64,000 nucleotides of DNA from Poindextera sp963706385 (GCA_963706385.1 OY970153.1:434001-498000); one strand, 5' to 3'. Positions 17,739 to 28,077 are shown, numbered from the stretch's first letter. Program-made: numbers and translations. The notes: a model not told the origin generated them from the sequence alone.

Positions 17739-19229
17739 ATGAGCGCCCCCACCGGATATTCCTTGACCGCGCTGACGTTGAAGGCGGCGATCGAGGGGCT
17801 GAGGGCCAGGCGGTTTTCCGCGACCGAGCTGGCCGGCGCCCACATCGCCGCGATCGAGCGCGCGCGGGCGCTGAACGCCTTCGTGCTGGAGACGCCGGAC
17901 AAGGCGCTGACGATGGCCAAGGCCGCCGACGCGCGGCTGGCCACGGGCGACGCGCGGCCGCTGGAAGGCGTGCCGCTCGGGATTAAGGACCTGTTCTGCA
18001 CCGAGGGGGTGCGCACCACCGCCGGTTCGCGCATCCTTGGCGACTTCATTCCGCCCTACGAATCCACCGTGACCTCCAGGCTCTGGCGCGACGGGGCGGT
18101 GATGCTGGGCAAGCTGAACATGGACGAGTTCGCGATGGGCTCGTCCAACGAAAGCTCCGCCTTCGGGCCGGTGGTCAATCCCTGGCGTTCGCGCGGCTCG
18201 AACCAGCCGCTGACGCCGGGCGGCTCGTCGGGTGGCTCGGCCGCGGCGATCGCGGCGGACCTCTGCCTGGGCGCCACCGCCACCGACACCGGCGGCTCGA
18301 TCCGCCAGCCGGCCGCCTTCACCGGAACCGTCGGGATCAAGCCGACCTACGGCCGCTGCTCGCGCTGGGGCGTCGTCGCCTTCGCCTCCTCGCTGGACCA
18401 GGCCGGACCGATCGCCAAGACCGTCGAGGACGCCGCGATCCTGCTGAAATCCATGGCCGGCCACGATCCGAAGGACTCCACCAGCCTCAACGTCGAGACC
18501 CCGGATTTCCCGAGCTTCGTCGGCAAGTCGGTCAAGGGCCTGCGCGTCGGGGTGCCGCGGGAATACCGCGTCGACGGGATGCCGGCCGAGATTGACACGC
18601 TGTGGGAGCAGGGGGTGGCCTGGCTGAAGGACGCCGGGTGCGAGGTGGTCGAGGTCTCCCTGCCGCACACCCGATACGCCCTGCCGGCCTATTACATCGT
18701 CGCCCCGGCCGAGGCTTCGTCCAACCTCGCCCGCTACGACGGCATGCGCTACGGCCTGCGCGCCGACGCCAGGAGCCTTGTGGACGTCTACGAGGAGACC
18801 CGCGCCCAGGGCTTCGGCGAGGAGGTCAAGCGCCGGATACTGATTGGCACCTATGTCCTCTCACACGGCTACTACGACGCCTACTACCTCAAGGCCCAGA
18901 AGGTCCGCCGCAGGATCGCCGACGACTTCGAGCAGGCGTTCCGGAGCGTCGACGCGCTGTTGACCCCGACCGCGCCGTCGGCCGCTTTCGGCCTGGGCGA
19001 GAACGCCGCCGATCCGGTGGCCATGTACCTGAACGACATCTTCACGGTGACGGTGAACCTGGCCGGCCTGCCCGGCCTCAGCCTGCCGGCCGGTCTCGAC
19101 GCCCGGGGCCTGCCCCTCGGCCTGCAGCTGATCGGCCGGCCGCTGGACGAGGGCACGCTGTTTTCCCTGGCCGGCGCGCTGGAGAAGGCCGCGGGGTTCT
19201 CGGCCAAGCCGGAACGCTGGTGGGCCTAG
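17739..19229 (+). CDS. gatA: Asp/Glu-tRNA amidotransferase subunit A
   Basis: A 496-residue amidase that supplies ammonia from glutamine to GatB. The Ser-cisSer-Lys triad is intact: K83 in LGIKDLFC, S163 in GGSSGGS, and S187 in TGGSIRQPA. Standard family length. It is translated immediately after gatC and its stop overlaps by three bases, tail to tail, the stop of the small minus-strand gene at 19226. Confidence 0.97.
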   Translation: MSAPTGYSLTALTLKAAIEGLRARRFSATELAGAHIAAIERARALNAFVLETPDKALTMAKAADARLATGDARPLEGVPLGIKDLFCTEGVRTTAGSRILGDFIPPYESTVTSRLWRDGAVMLGKLNMDEFAMGSSNESSAFGPVVNPWRSRGSNQPLTPGGSSGGSAAAIAADLCLGATATDTGGSIRQPAAFTGTVGIKPTYGRCSRWGVVAFASSLDQAGPIAKTVEDAAILLKSMAGHDPKDSTSLNVETPDFPSFVGKSVKGLRVGVPREYRVDGMPAEIDTLWEQGVAWLKDAGCEVVEVSLPHTRYALPAYYIVAPAEASSNLARYDGMRYGLRADARSLVDVYEETRAQGFGEEVKRRILIGTYVLSHGYYDAYYLKAQKVRRRIADDFEQAFRSVDALLTPTAPSAAFGLGENAADPVAMYLNDIFTVTVNLAGLPGLSLPAGLDARGLPLGLQLIGRPLDEGTLFSLAGALEKAAGFSAKPERWWA

Positions 19230-19585
19230 CTCGCCGGTTTCGGCAGCGCCGCCAGGTCGGCCTGGATCGCGTCCAGCTTGGCCTGGTCGATCTGGGCTTC
19301 TGGATATTGGGCCACGGCGCGCAGGCTCATAGCCTTGACCGTCTCCAGGCGCGGATCGTCCTCCACGCCGGGCAGGTCCTTGTCGATCACGCCCCTGGCG
19401 GCCCGGTCGGCCAGGAGATCCTGGATCGGCCAGTCGACCGAGGGCGGGCCGGCCTTGGCCGCGGGCGCCGCGCCGGCGTCGGCCGGGGCCGCGCTCGCCG
19501 GGGCCGCGCTCTGGGCGGATGCGGCGCCGGCCGCGCCCAGGCCGAGGACGGCGGCCAGCAGGGCGGTGTTGAAGGGGTTTCGCAT
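19226..19585 (-). CDS. Small secreted Ala-rich protein, unknown
   Basis: A 119-residue protein with a signal peptide (MRNPFNTALLAAVLGLG, cleavage near ASAQ at residue 24), a 30-residue Ala/Pro stretch, and a conserved-looking C-terminal domain beginning VDWPIQDLLADRAARGVIDK. That tail pattern resembles small periplasmic proteins found between gatA and gatB in Caulobacteraceae, but I know no function. The start at 19585 is favoured by GAGG ten bases upstream; an ATG twelve bases earlier is possible. Its stop overlaps the gatA stop. Confidence 0.7.
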   Translation of the reverse strand: MRNPFNTALLAAVLGLGAAGAASAQSAAPASAAPADAGAAPAAKAGPPSVDWPIQDLLADRAARGVIDKDLPGVEDDPRLETVKAMSLRAVAQYPEAQIDQAKLDAIQADLAALPKPAS

Positions 19586-19698
19586 CGGGCGCCTCATCGG
19601 GTTGCGGTCGGGCCGTTCGGCGAGCAAATCCCCGATCGCCGCTCCGCGCAAGCCGCCGATGGCTTCCGCTCGGCGGCGCAGATGCTAGAACAGCGGTT

Positions 19699-21162
<1,464 letters not shown>

Positions 21163-21177
21163 GCCGTCCGCGCGTCC

Positions 21178-21576
21178 TCAGTAGCCGTCGCCCGGGATCA
21201 CCTCGAAGATCACCCCGGTGGCGATGGCGGCCAGCACATAGTCGTCGCCGGCGCGGTACCAGTAATAGCCGCGGGGCGGCCGGCGCAGATGGCGGCGCTG
21301 GAAATCCCGGATCACTTCACCTCGCGCCATCGGCGGCAGATACTGGCCGCGCGTCCAGCCCCGGCCCCGCGGGCCGCCGCCGCCGAGGCCGGGGCCGAAT
21401 CCGCGATACTCAGCCGGCCGACCGCCGAGGCCGCCCGGCCCGCCGTGGCGGCCGTGCTCGACATAGCCATCGCCATAGCCCCACCCGTGGGACGGATAGC
21501 CCTGGGCGGTCGCCGCCAGCGGCGCGGCGAGGCTCAGCATTATCAAGGCGAAGGCGGCGGCCCGGCGCCAGGTCAT
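21178..21576 (-). CDS. RcnB-like periplasmic protein
   Basis: A 132-residue secreted protein with a signal peptide (cleavage near ATAQ, residue 25), a Gly/His/Tyr-rich middle, and a C-terminal RcnB-type domain: W-x-x-G-Q-Y-L-P-P, then RPPRGYYWYRAGDDYVLAA and IATGVIFEVI. RcnB in enterics is a periplasmic protein of Ni/Co homeostasis, but this family is widespread and mostly without known role. Converges with gatB, 15 bases between stops. Confidence 0.75.
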   Translation of the reverse strand: MTWRRAAAFALIMLSLAAPLAATAQGYPSHGWGYGDGYVEHGRHGGPGGLGGRPAEYRGFGPGLGGGGPRGRGWTRGQYLPPMARGEVIRDFQRRHLRRPPRGYYWYRAGDDYVLAAIATGVIFEVIPGDGY

Positions 21577-21709
21577 TTCGTCATCCTGTCAACAGCGCGC
21601 CGCGCGCCCACTCGACGCTCGCCCCGGTCAACATGGCCGATCGACGGTGAACCGGCGCTGAACGGCGCGCTTTGCCGGGCCGATGCATGAATAATCGGCA
21701 ACGGCCGGC

Positions 21710-21724
21710 TTAACTATATCTTTA
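21710..21724 (+). promoter_or_regulatory. CtrA-like box upstream of the Sel1 gene
   Basis: TTAACTATATCTTTA fits the CtrA consensus TTAA-N7-TTAA with one mismatch. It lies about 85 bases before ATG 21809 in the divergent region between the RcnB-like and Sel1 genes. AT-rich words are rare in this genome, but a plain promoter could look similar. Confidence 0.35.
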
Positions 21725-21808
21725 GCCAGCCGACGCTTTGATTGTCTCCAGGGGCGAGAAGCGCCTCGATCCTACGAGTGATGCACCCAGGAACGAGGGA
21801 GTGTGATC

Positions 21809-22084
21809 ATGTTGGCCCATATCGAGCCGCCGGCCGCGCATACGCTGCCGTTACCCAATCCGGATTCGTCGGGGGACGAGCTGTTTCGGATGGGACTGCT
21901 TTATTCGACCGGACAGGGGGGCGCGCCGCTTGACTACGTCTCGGCGCACATGCTGTTCAATCTCGCCGCCATGCGCGGCTCGGTCGAAGCCAAGATCTAT
22001 CGCAAGGAACTGAGCCAGGAGATGGATCCGGGCGACATCGCCGACGCGCAGCGCGCGGCCCGCGAGTGGCTGTCCCACGGCTGA
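21809..22084 (+). CDS. Sel1-like repeat protein
   Basis: A 91-residue protein holding one Sel1-type repeat unit: ELFRMGLLYSTGQGGAPLDY, then SAHMLFNLAAMRGSVEA, ending in the DIADAQRAAREWL helix typical of the family's C-terminal capping segment. Sel1 proteins are alpha-helical adaptors. ATG 21809 is chosen because GAGGGA lies eight bases upstream; the in-frame GTG six bases earlier is too close to it. No signal peptide. Confidence 0.8.
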   Translation: MLAHIEPPAAHTLPLPNPDSSGDELFRMGLLYSTGQGGAPLDYVSAHMLFNLAAMRGSVEAKIYRKELSQEMDPGDIADAQRAAREWLSHG

Positions 22085-22104
22085 TCCGGACCGCGGGCGG
22101 CTGG

Positions 22105-22854
22105 CTAGAAGGTGGTCAACCCGCCGGTGGCGTAGCTGAAGCCCATGCTGACCGGAATGATGTCGTGGATGTACTGCTGGACGAATTGTCCGGCCTCCGC
22201 GATGCCCGTCTTGGGCACGTAGATGATGTCGAACCGCCGCAGCGGCGCCAGTTCGAAGCGGCCGGGGTCGCTGATCCCGTGCAGCAGATCGACCGTCCGC
22301 ATCATCGGCTTGCCGGCCGCGCCGCGTCGGATCAGCACCACCTGAGCGCGCTTGGCCGTGGATTTGAAGCCGCCGGCCATGATCACCGCCTGCAGCGCAT
22401 TGATGTCGCCGGGCATGTCGTAGACGCCGGGTCGATCCACTTCGCCGCCGACGAACACCTTCAGCGGGCTGGCGCGCACGCTGATCGTCACCTCGGGCCT
22501 GAGCAGTTGGGCGGCGTAGGCGGTGGTGATCAGGGCCTCGGCGTCAACCACCGAACGATCCGCGACCAGCACCGGCGGGATCAGCGGCAGGCTGACCCGC
22601 CCGTCCGGCTGCACCGTCACCGTCTTGCCGAGTTCCGGCGCCGAGGGCACCGCGACGTCCAGCTCGTCGCCCGGAAACAGCCGATAGGCCGGCTCCTCCT
22701 CGCTCCAGGTGGCATAGCCGATGTTGGCGAACGCGGCGGTGGGTTTTGGATTTGGAGCGAACACCTCGGCGGTGTCGGCGCAGGCCGCCAAGGTGGCCGA
22801 GAGGGCCAAGACCGCAAGACGGCTCATTCGGGGCAGGGCGTGACGAAGGCGCAT
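22105..22854 (-). CDS. hfsD: Holdfast polysaccharide export lipoprotein HfsD (Wza-like)
   Basis: A 249-residue outer-membrane export protein. It begins with a lipoprotein signal (lipobox LAAC, Cys at residue 25), then a Poly_export domain (YRLFPGDELDV, VQPDGRVSLPLI) and a SLBB domain (VFVGGEVDRPGVYDMPG). HfsD forms the outer-membrane pore for the holdfast adhesin. It is divergent from the hfsABC operon across a frameshifted reductase gene. ATG 22854 gives a normal basic n-region; an ATG 27 bases downstream would also leave a signal. A CtrA-like box lies 53 bases upstream. Confidence 0.9.
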   Translation of the reverse strand: MRLRHALPRMSRLAVLALSATLAACADTAEVFAPNPKPTAAFANIGYATWSEEEPAYRLFPGDELDVAVPSAPELGKTVTVQPDGRVSLPLIPPVLVADRSVVDAEALITTAYAAQLLRPEVTISVRASPLKVFVGGEVDRPGVYDMPGDINALQAVIMAGGFKSTAKRAQVVLIRRGAAGKPMMRTVDLLHGISDPGRFELAPLRRFDIIYVPKTGIAEAGQFVQQYIHDIIPVSMGFSYATGGLTTF

Positions 22855-22906
22855 GGTCGGTTCCGGCGCGAACGGTTCGGCTCGCTCCATCTGTCGACCC
22901 AATTCG

Positions 22907-22921
22907 GTAAACAAGCGTTAA
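22907..22921 (-). promoter_or_regulatory. CtrA-like box upstream of hfsD
   Basis: On the plus strand GTAA-ACAAGCG-TTAA; on the hfsD strand TTAA-N7-TTAC, one mismatch from the CtrA consensus TTAA-N7-TTAA. It ends 53 bases before the hfsD start. The same arrangement (GTAA-N7-TTAA, similar distance) occurs before hfsA. Confidence 0.45.
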
Positions 22922-22943
22922 GCCCGTCGGCCCTTCGCGCCGG

Positions 22944-24018
22944 CTAGGCCAAAGCCGCCGGGGCCGATCTCACCTTGGGTTTCACCTTGCCGACGGCGAG
23001 CAGCGATTCGACGCAGTCCCGGATCGAACTCGTCCAGCGGCCGGAAGCAGACGCCGGTCGCCGCGCGGATGCGGTCGTTGCGGATCTCGGTGAGCGCCCA
23101 GATGGCGCGCATCTCCGCTTCGCGGGCCTTGATTCGGTCGGGGAACGGATCGGTCACCGCCGGCGCGTCGTGCCTCAGTTCCGGCAGCAAGCGGTCGATG
23201 TCGGCGCAGATGTCCTCCACGTCGCGGTAGTCGCCGGAGGCGGCGATGTAGCGCTCGCCGTTTCTCACCCGCACGCTCTCCAGGAGGCGGATGTGGCATT
23301 CGGCGTCGTCGCGCACGTCGACCGTCATCCAGGGGCGGTAGGCGCCGGTCTGGGCGTATTCGCCCAGCAGCATGGTCTCGATCTGGTGCTGCCAGGCGCC
23401 GTCCTTCTGGTGCGCCGACAGGATCGGCCCGACGTTGTCGGCCGGGCAGCAGGTGATCGCCTCCCAACGGCCGCCGCGCGCCGCGGCCTCGGAGAAGGCG
23501 CGCTCGGCGTGGGCCTTGCCCATCGAATAGCCCTGGCCGCGGTCCGGCGTGCGCTTGGGATTTTGCTCGTCCGGCCAGCGGTCCTCGTAGATCACCGGCC
23601 GGCGGACCAGCTCCTGCAGGTCGGCCTCGGACATCACCGCGGCGATCGAGGAGGTGAGCACCACCCGGTTGACGGTTTGCGAGCGGTCGATGCTCTCGAT
23701 GATGTGCTCGCAGGTGCGGGCGACATAGTCCATGTCGGCGTAGGTGCTCACGTGCGAGATGTGGGCGACCGCGCCCGCGCCCTGGAACACCGCGTCGAAG
23801 CAGCCTGGGACGTCCAGGTCCGCGGCGTGCAGGGTGAGGCGGCCCGAGGCGTGGCCCGGCATCTGTTTCAGAAAACCGGTTCGGCTCGCGTCGTCGACGT
23901 CGCGCACGCAGGCCCTGACGCGATAGCCCTTGTCCAGCAGCAGCCGCACCACCCAGCCGCCGATGAAGCCGGCCGCGCCGGTCACCGCGACGATCCCGCC
24001 CTTGCGAATTGGACCCAT
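22944..24018 (-). pseudogene. NAD(P)-dependent epimerase/reductase (extended SDR), frameshifted near the end
   Basis: From ATG 24018 the protein reads as an extended short-chain dehydrogenase of the dihydroflavonol-reductase type: VAVTGAAGFIGGWVVRLLL for NAD(P) binding, RVVLTSS, and the YxxxK pair in GYSMGKAHAE. At PLDEFDPGL the frame changes. Deleting one T at about 23028-23030 (plus strand GAACTC to GACTC) gives LDESIRDCVESLLAVGKVKPK and a stop at 22944, 357 residues in all. Substrate unknown; possibly a sugar or isoprenoid. It lies between hfsD and hfsA, so a role in holdfast sugar modification is conceivable. The extra base has the same context as in the LOG gene. Confidence 0.8.
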
Positions 24019-24131
24019 GCCCGGAAATCTCCTCGTTCGTTCGGCGTTTCGCCGAGTTTGGCTTGTCTGGAGACAACTCTAGGCAACTCGGGCCCGATTG
24101 ACACTCCCGCGCACCCGCGCGGCCCTTATGG

Positions 24132-24146
24132 GTAACGATGCGTTAA
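24132..24146 (+). promoter_or_regulatory. CtrA-like box upstream of hfsA
   Basis: GTAA-CGATGCG-TTAA, one mismatch from TTAA-N7-TTAA, ending 46 bases before the hfsA ATG. Together with the matching box before hfsD it suggests joint cell-cycle control of the holdfast export genes. It could also affect the divergent reductase gene. Confidence 0.45.
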
Positions 24147-24192
24147 TCGCGGCGAGCGAGGCTTGGCGCAACCTCTAGCGTATCGGAATCGC

Positions 24193-25707
24193 ATGCCCGC
24201 GAGCGCGTGGATCGAACACCGCGAACCCACCGCGCCGCCATGGCGCGGCGGGGAGACGCCGAGGCGCCCGAAACTCGCGCCGGCCGACTTCATTCCGCTG
24301 CTGTGGCGCGAGCGGCTGGTGATGCTGAACGTGTTCATGGTGGTCGCGGCCCTGGGGCTGGCGGCGGCCCTGATGCTGAAGACCGTCTATCCCGCCCGCT
24401 CGAGCCTGTTGATCCGACTCGGCCAGGAATACGTCTACGAGCCCCGGGCGGGCGACGCGGCCCGCGGCGCGACGCCCGATTCCGACCAGATGGTCCAGTC
24501 CGAGGTCGAGATCATGGGCAGCGCCCAGGTCAAGCAACGGGTGATCCAGAAGCTGGGAATCGGCCGGGTGTTCCCCGCGCTGGCCGGCCGCTACGACCGC
24601 GCCGCTCCGCCCGAGCAGCAGAAGCTGATGGGCCAGGCGGTCGCCGCGCTGGAAAAGGGGCTGAAGATCGTCACCGCGCCCGGCGCGCCGGTGGTCCGGC
24701 TGGAGTACGACGACCCCGATCCCCAGACCGCGGCCCTGGTGCTGAACACCCTGCTGGACGAATACCTGACCTATCGCCGCGCGATCCTGCTGGATCCGGC
24801 CGCGCCGCTGGAGGCGCAGCGCCGCTCGTTCGAAGCCCGGCTGGAGCAGGCCGACGAGGCCTACCAGAACTTCCTCGGCAGCAACAACATCGGCGACTTC
24901 GAGTCCGAGAAGACCGGCCTCGCCCAACTCCAATCGACGCTGCGGCAGCAGAAATACGCCGCCGACGAGCAGTTGCAGGAGCGTCAGGCCCGGCTCGCCG
25001 CGCTCGACGCCCAGTCGGCCCAGATCACCCCGGAGATCGGCCTCTATCACGACGTCGACCACGCCGCCCAGGACAAGCTGACCGACCTGAAGGTGCAGCG
25101 GGCCGGCCTTCTGGGCCGTTACCGCCCCGACGCGGCGCCGGTGAAGGCGCTGGACGTGCAGATCGCCGAGATGGAGCGCGCCATCGCGGAAGGCCGCGTC
25201 CGCGGCGACGGATCGCGCCGGCTGGGGGTCAACCCGGTGTTCCAGACCTTGCAGACCGACCGCATCCAGCTCGCCGCCGAGGTCGCCGCCCTGCGGCGCT
25301 CGGCCCAGACCCTGGCCGACCAGATCGCCCAGGTCACCGACCGCCAGCTTCGCCTCGACCAGCTCGAGCCGCAGTATCAGGGGCTGGCGCGCGACCGCGA
25401 GGTGCTGTCGAACAACGTGCGCGACTTCACCGTCAAGGCGCAGGAGACTCAGGCCTCCGACGCCATGGCCCGCCAGGGCGCCGACAACATCTCGATCGTC
25501 GAGCGGCCGCTCGCGCCGGTCCAGGGCAGGAGCCTGAAGGCGCCGGTGGCCGTGCTCGGGCTGTTCATGGGCGCCTTTTCCGCGGTGTGCGCCGGCCTCT
25601 TGCGCATCTTCCTGCGCGAGGGTTTTCCGACCTCGGGCTCGGCCGCGCGGACGCTGGGGCTGCCGGTGCTGGCGTCGGTCGGCATGAAGACCGCCGCGCG
25701 GCGATAG
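24193..25707 (+). CDS. hfsA: Holdfast export chain-length protein HfsA (Wzz/GumC-like)
   Basis: A 504-residue inner-membrane polysaccharide co-polymerase. A first membrane helix (LVMLNVFMVVAALGLAAALML, about 45-65) is followed by the Wzz domain, a long periplasmic coiled coil (about 210-420) and a second helix (VAVLGLFMGAFSAVCAGLL). There is no cytoplasmic tyrosine kinase domain and no Tyr-rich tail; hfsB next door carries the separate P-loop-like partner. In Caulobacter HfsA, HfsB and HfsD form the holdfast export machine. ATG 24193 is preferred to an in-frame TTG 30 bases earlier. Confidence 0.88.
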   Translation: MPASAWIEHREPTAPPWRGGETPRRPKLAPADFIPLLWRERLVMLNVFMVVAALGLAAALMLKTVYPARSSLLIRLGQEYVYEPRAGDAARGATPDSDQMVQSEVEIMGSAQVKQRVIQKLGIGRVFPALAGRYDRAAPPEQQKLMGQAVAALEKGLKIVTAPGAPVVRLEYDDPDPQTAALVLNTLLDEYLTYRRAILLDPAAPLEAQRRSFEARLEQADEAYQNFLGSNNIGDFESEKTGLAQLQSTLRQQKYAADEQLQERQARLAALDAQSAQITPEIGLYHDVDHAAQDKLTDLKVQRAGLLGRYRPDAAPVKALDVQIAEMERAIAEGRVRGDGSRRLGVNPVFQTLQTDRIQLAAEVAALRRSAQTLADQIAQVTDRQLRLDQLEPQYQGLARDREVLSNNVRDFTVKAQETQASDAMARQGADNISIVERPLAPVQGRSLKAPVAVLGLFMGAFSAVCAGLLRIFLREGFPTSGSAARTLGLPVLASVGMKTAARR

Positions 25708-25731
25708 AGCCGCGCGGTTGTGTGATAGGAC

Positions 25732-26463
25732 TTGGCCATTGCGCGCGGTGCGATTCGTCAGATGGTCGACCTGACCCCGGAAATGGCCCAGCTATGGGAC
25801 TCGCTCGGCGCGCCCCCGCCGGGTCAGGCTCGCCTGGTCCAGTTCGTCGCCGCGCGGACCGGGGAGGGGGCCTCCACCGTCGCGCGCGAGTTCGCCCGCT
25901 TCGCCTCGCGGCGGGCGCGAAAGGCGGTCTGGCTGGTCGACCTCGACCTCATGGAGTCGCCCCAATACAAAGCGATCGCCGAGGATGTCGCCCGCTACGG
26001 GGCGATGGGCCGCCAGAGCGCGGCCTCGCCGGACGGAACGGCCTTCTTCACCGTCCAACCGCCGACCCGCGGGCCGGACGGCCGACCCTGGCCTGATGCG
26101 CGCTATCTGGTGGCCCACGCCGTCGGTGGCCCGCACCTGTGGGTCACCCGTTTCCGCCGCGAGATTTTGCAGCCCGAGCAGCGGGTCAGCGTGCTGCCGA
26201 CCGGCGAGTATTGGCGCACGATGCGCCGTCACGCCGAGATCGTGGTGATCGACGCGCCCGCCGCCGATCGCTCGGGCGCGGCCGTGACGGTGGCGCCGTT
26301 CGCGGATTTCACCGTCCTGGTGGTGGCGGCCGACGAGGGCGACGCGGCCGGCCCCGCGAGCCTGAAGCAGGCGATCGCCGCCGCGGGCGGGCGCTGCGCG
26401 GGCCTGGTGTTCAACCGCGCCAAGGCCGAGCCGCCGGGTTTTCTCAAGGCGATCGTGCGGTGA
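25732..26463 (+). CDS. hfsB: Holdfast protein HfsB, degenerate P-loop (CpsD-like)
   Basis: A 243-residue protein with the fold of bacterial tyrosine autokinases or MinD-like ATPases. The Walker A region reads ARTGEGASTVAREF, where the invariant Lys of GEGKST is Ala; Walker A' is VWLVDLDLMESP and Walker B IVVIDAPA. There is no Tyr cluster. It is therefore probably not an active kinase but a structural partner of HfsA. The start is uncertain: TTG 25732 keeps a conserved-looking N-terminus, ATG 25762 is the alternative. The stop overlaps the hfsC start (GTGA). Confidence 0.8.
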   Translation: MAIARGAIRQMVDLTPEMAQLWDSLGAPPPGQARLVQFVAARTGEGASTVAREFARFASRRARKAVWLVDLDLMESPQYKAIAEDVARYGAMGRQSAASPDGTAFFTVQPPTRGPDGRPWPDARYLVAHAVGGPHLWVTRFRREILQPEQRVSVLPTGEYWRTMRRHAEIVVIDAPAADRSGAAVTVAPFADFTVLVVAADEGDAAGPASLKQAIAAAGGRCAGLVFNRAKAEPPGFLKAIVR

Positions 26464-27746
26464 GCCTCCAGGCCGGCGACTGGCCCGGCCGGCCGTCGCG
26501 CCCCGCCGCGCCGGCGCCGCCCGCCGCCAGGGTCGTTCCGGCGCGCGAGCCGATCGCCGTCGGCCTTGCGATCCTGATGCTGCTGCTGTTCACCCAGCCC
26601 TGGATCATGACCCACATCGCCCCGTCGGACACCGACTCGGCGCTGGCGCGGGCGCTGTATTTTCCCGCCTATGTCTGCGGCGTGATCCTGCTCTGCCAGG
26701 CGCCGGGCCGGGCGCTGATCGGCCTGGCGCGCGAGCCCTTCCTGATCGCGCTGCTGCTGGTGGCGGCGGCCTCGGTGTTCTGGTCGGCGGCGCCGGGGCA
26801 GACCGAACGGCGGGTCGTGGCCCTGGTGATGTGCACCCTGTGCGGCGTGGCCCTGGGCGCGCGCTGGCGCTGGCCGCGGCTGGTGGAGATCGTCGCGGCG
26901 GTCTATGCGCTGACGGCCGTAACCTCGCTGGTCCTCGGCCTCGCCGCGCCGTCGATGGGACGGATGAGCGAGCTGTTTCCCGGCGCCTGGCGGGGCCTGT
27001 GGCTGGAGAAGAACGCGCTCGGCGGCGCGATGGCCTTCGGCGCCTTGAGCTTCGCCGCCGCGGCCCTGTTCCAGCCCCGGCGCTCGATGTTCTGGTGGGC
27101 GATGACGGCGTTGGCCATCGTGCTGCTGGGCCTGTCGACCTCGAAGACCGCGCTGGTGGCCCTGATGCTGGGCGCATCGGCCCTGGGCTTCACCCTGCTG
27201 GTCCGGCGCGGCGGGGCGACGGCCGTGGCGGTGACTTGGCTCGCCGTGGCGGCGGCGATGGCGCTGGCGGCGGCGATCGCCATGCGTCCGGACCTGTTCC
27301 TGGCGCTGCTGGGCAAGGACGCGACCCTGACCGGCCGCACCCAGATCTGGGACGCCGTCTGGCGGCTGATCCAGCAGCGGCCGCTGCTCGGCTACGGCTA
27401 CGGCGCGGTGTGGACCGACGACACCGGCTGGGGCCCGCTGCGCTGGATCGTCAAACAGACCGGCTTCACCCCGCATCACGCGCACAACGCCTGGCTGGAG
27501 CAATGGCTGGGCCTCGGCGTCCTGGGGCTGGCCGGCTGGTCGCTGCTCTACCTGTCGATCCTGGCCAAGACGATCTGGGCGGCGTTCACCCACAAGGGCG
27601 CGCTGCTCGTCTTCCCGTTCCTGGCGGTCTATTCGCTGATGAGCCTGACCGAGAGCGTGGCCCTGATCTACAATGACCTGCGCTGGGTGCTGTTCGTCGC
27701 CTACGCCATCCGCCTGTCGATCCCCTCGGAGGGAGAGGCGGAATAG
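26460..27746 (+). CDS. hfsC: Holdfast repeat-unit polymerase HfsC (Wzy-like)
   Basis: A 428-residue polytopic protein of the O-antigen ligase/polymerase (Wzy_C) type. At least nine hydrophobic segments are visible, and the long periplasmic loop has TLTGRTQIWDAVW and HHAHNAWLEQWLGLG, the R and H motifs typical of this family. It joins lipid-linked holdfast repeat units. The first 30 residues are Pro/Ala/Arg-rich and cytoplasmic. It starts at GTG 26460, overlapping the hfsB stop by two bases, so hfsA, hfsB and hfsC are one operon. Confidence 0.88.
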   Translation: MSLQAGDWPGRPSRPAAPAPPAARVVPAREPIAVGLAILMLLLFTQPWIMTHIAPSDTDSALARALYFPAYVCGVILLCQAPGRALIGLAREPFLIALLLVAAASVFWSAAPGQTERRVVALVMCTLCGVALGARWRWPRLVEIVAAVYALTAVTSLVLGLAAPSMGRMSELFPGAWRGLWLEKNALGGAMAFGALSFAAAALFQPRRSMFWWAMTALAIVLLGLSTSKTALVALMLGASALGFTLLVRRGGATAVAVTWLAVAAAMALAAAIAMRPDLFLALLGKDATLTGRTQIWDAVWRLIQQRPLLGYGYGAVWTDDTGWGPLRWIVKQTGFTPHHAHNAWLEQWLGLGVLGLAGWSLLYLSILAKTIWAAFTHKGALLVFPFLAVYSLMSLTESVALIYNDLRWVLFVAYAIRLSIPSEGEAE

Positions 27747-27791
27747 GGGGCGGCATGGCGTTGGCTTGGAATGCGCCCGGCCATGCGGTAT

Positions 27792-27817
27792 GATTACATA
27801 AGATTACGGAAGATTAC
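27792..27817 (+). promoter_or_regulatory. Three 10-bp-spaced GATTAC repeats, likely parDE operator
   Basis: GATTAC occurs at 27792, 27802 and 27812, exactly one helical turn apart, ending two bases before the parD ATG. Ribbon-helix-helix antitoxins bind such short tandem sites on one DNA face to autoregulate their operon. The block also overlaps where the ribosome would bind, and the AT-rich spacers may include the -10. Confidence 0.6.
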
Positions 27818-27819
27818 AC

Positions 27820-28077
27820 ATGCCGCGGAACCAGCCGACCGAGCCGATCACCGTTCGCGCCGCCAAGCAGATCGTCAGCGAAATCGATGCGCTCGCCGCG
27901 TCGATGGACCGGTCCCGCAACTACGTCGTCGTTCAGGCGCTCCAGCAATATCTGCTGGCTAACGCGTGGCAGGTCGAGCGCATCAAGGAGGGCGCCGCCG
28001 CCGCCCGCGAGGGCCGCCTGCGTCCCGCCGACGAGGTTTTTTCCGGCATCGCCGCCAGGCACGGCTGGGCGCGGTAA
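27820..28077 (+). CDS. parD: ParD-like ribbon-helix-helix antitoxin
   Basis: An 85-residue protein with an N-terminal ribbon-helix-helix (EPITVRAAKQIVSEIDALAA, then MDRSRNYVVVQALQQYL) and a C-terminal tail (IKEGAAAAREGRLRPADEVF) that would wrap the toxin. Type II antitoxins of this group bind the toxin and repress their own promoter. parE begins directly after its stop codon. The pair sits inside the holdfast locus between hfsC and hfsH. Confidence 0.88.
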   Translation: MPRNQPTEPITVRAAKQIVSEIDALAASMDRSRNYVVVQALQQYLLANAWQVERIKEGAAAAREGRLRPADEVFSGIAARHGWAR

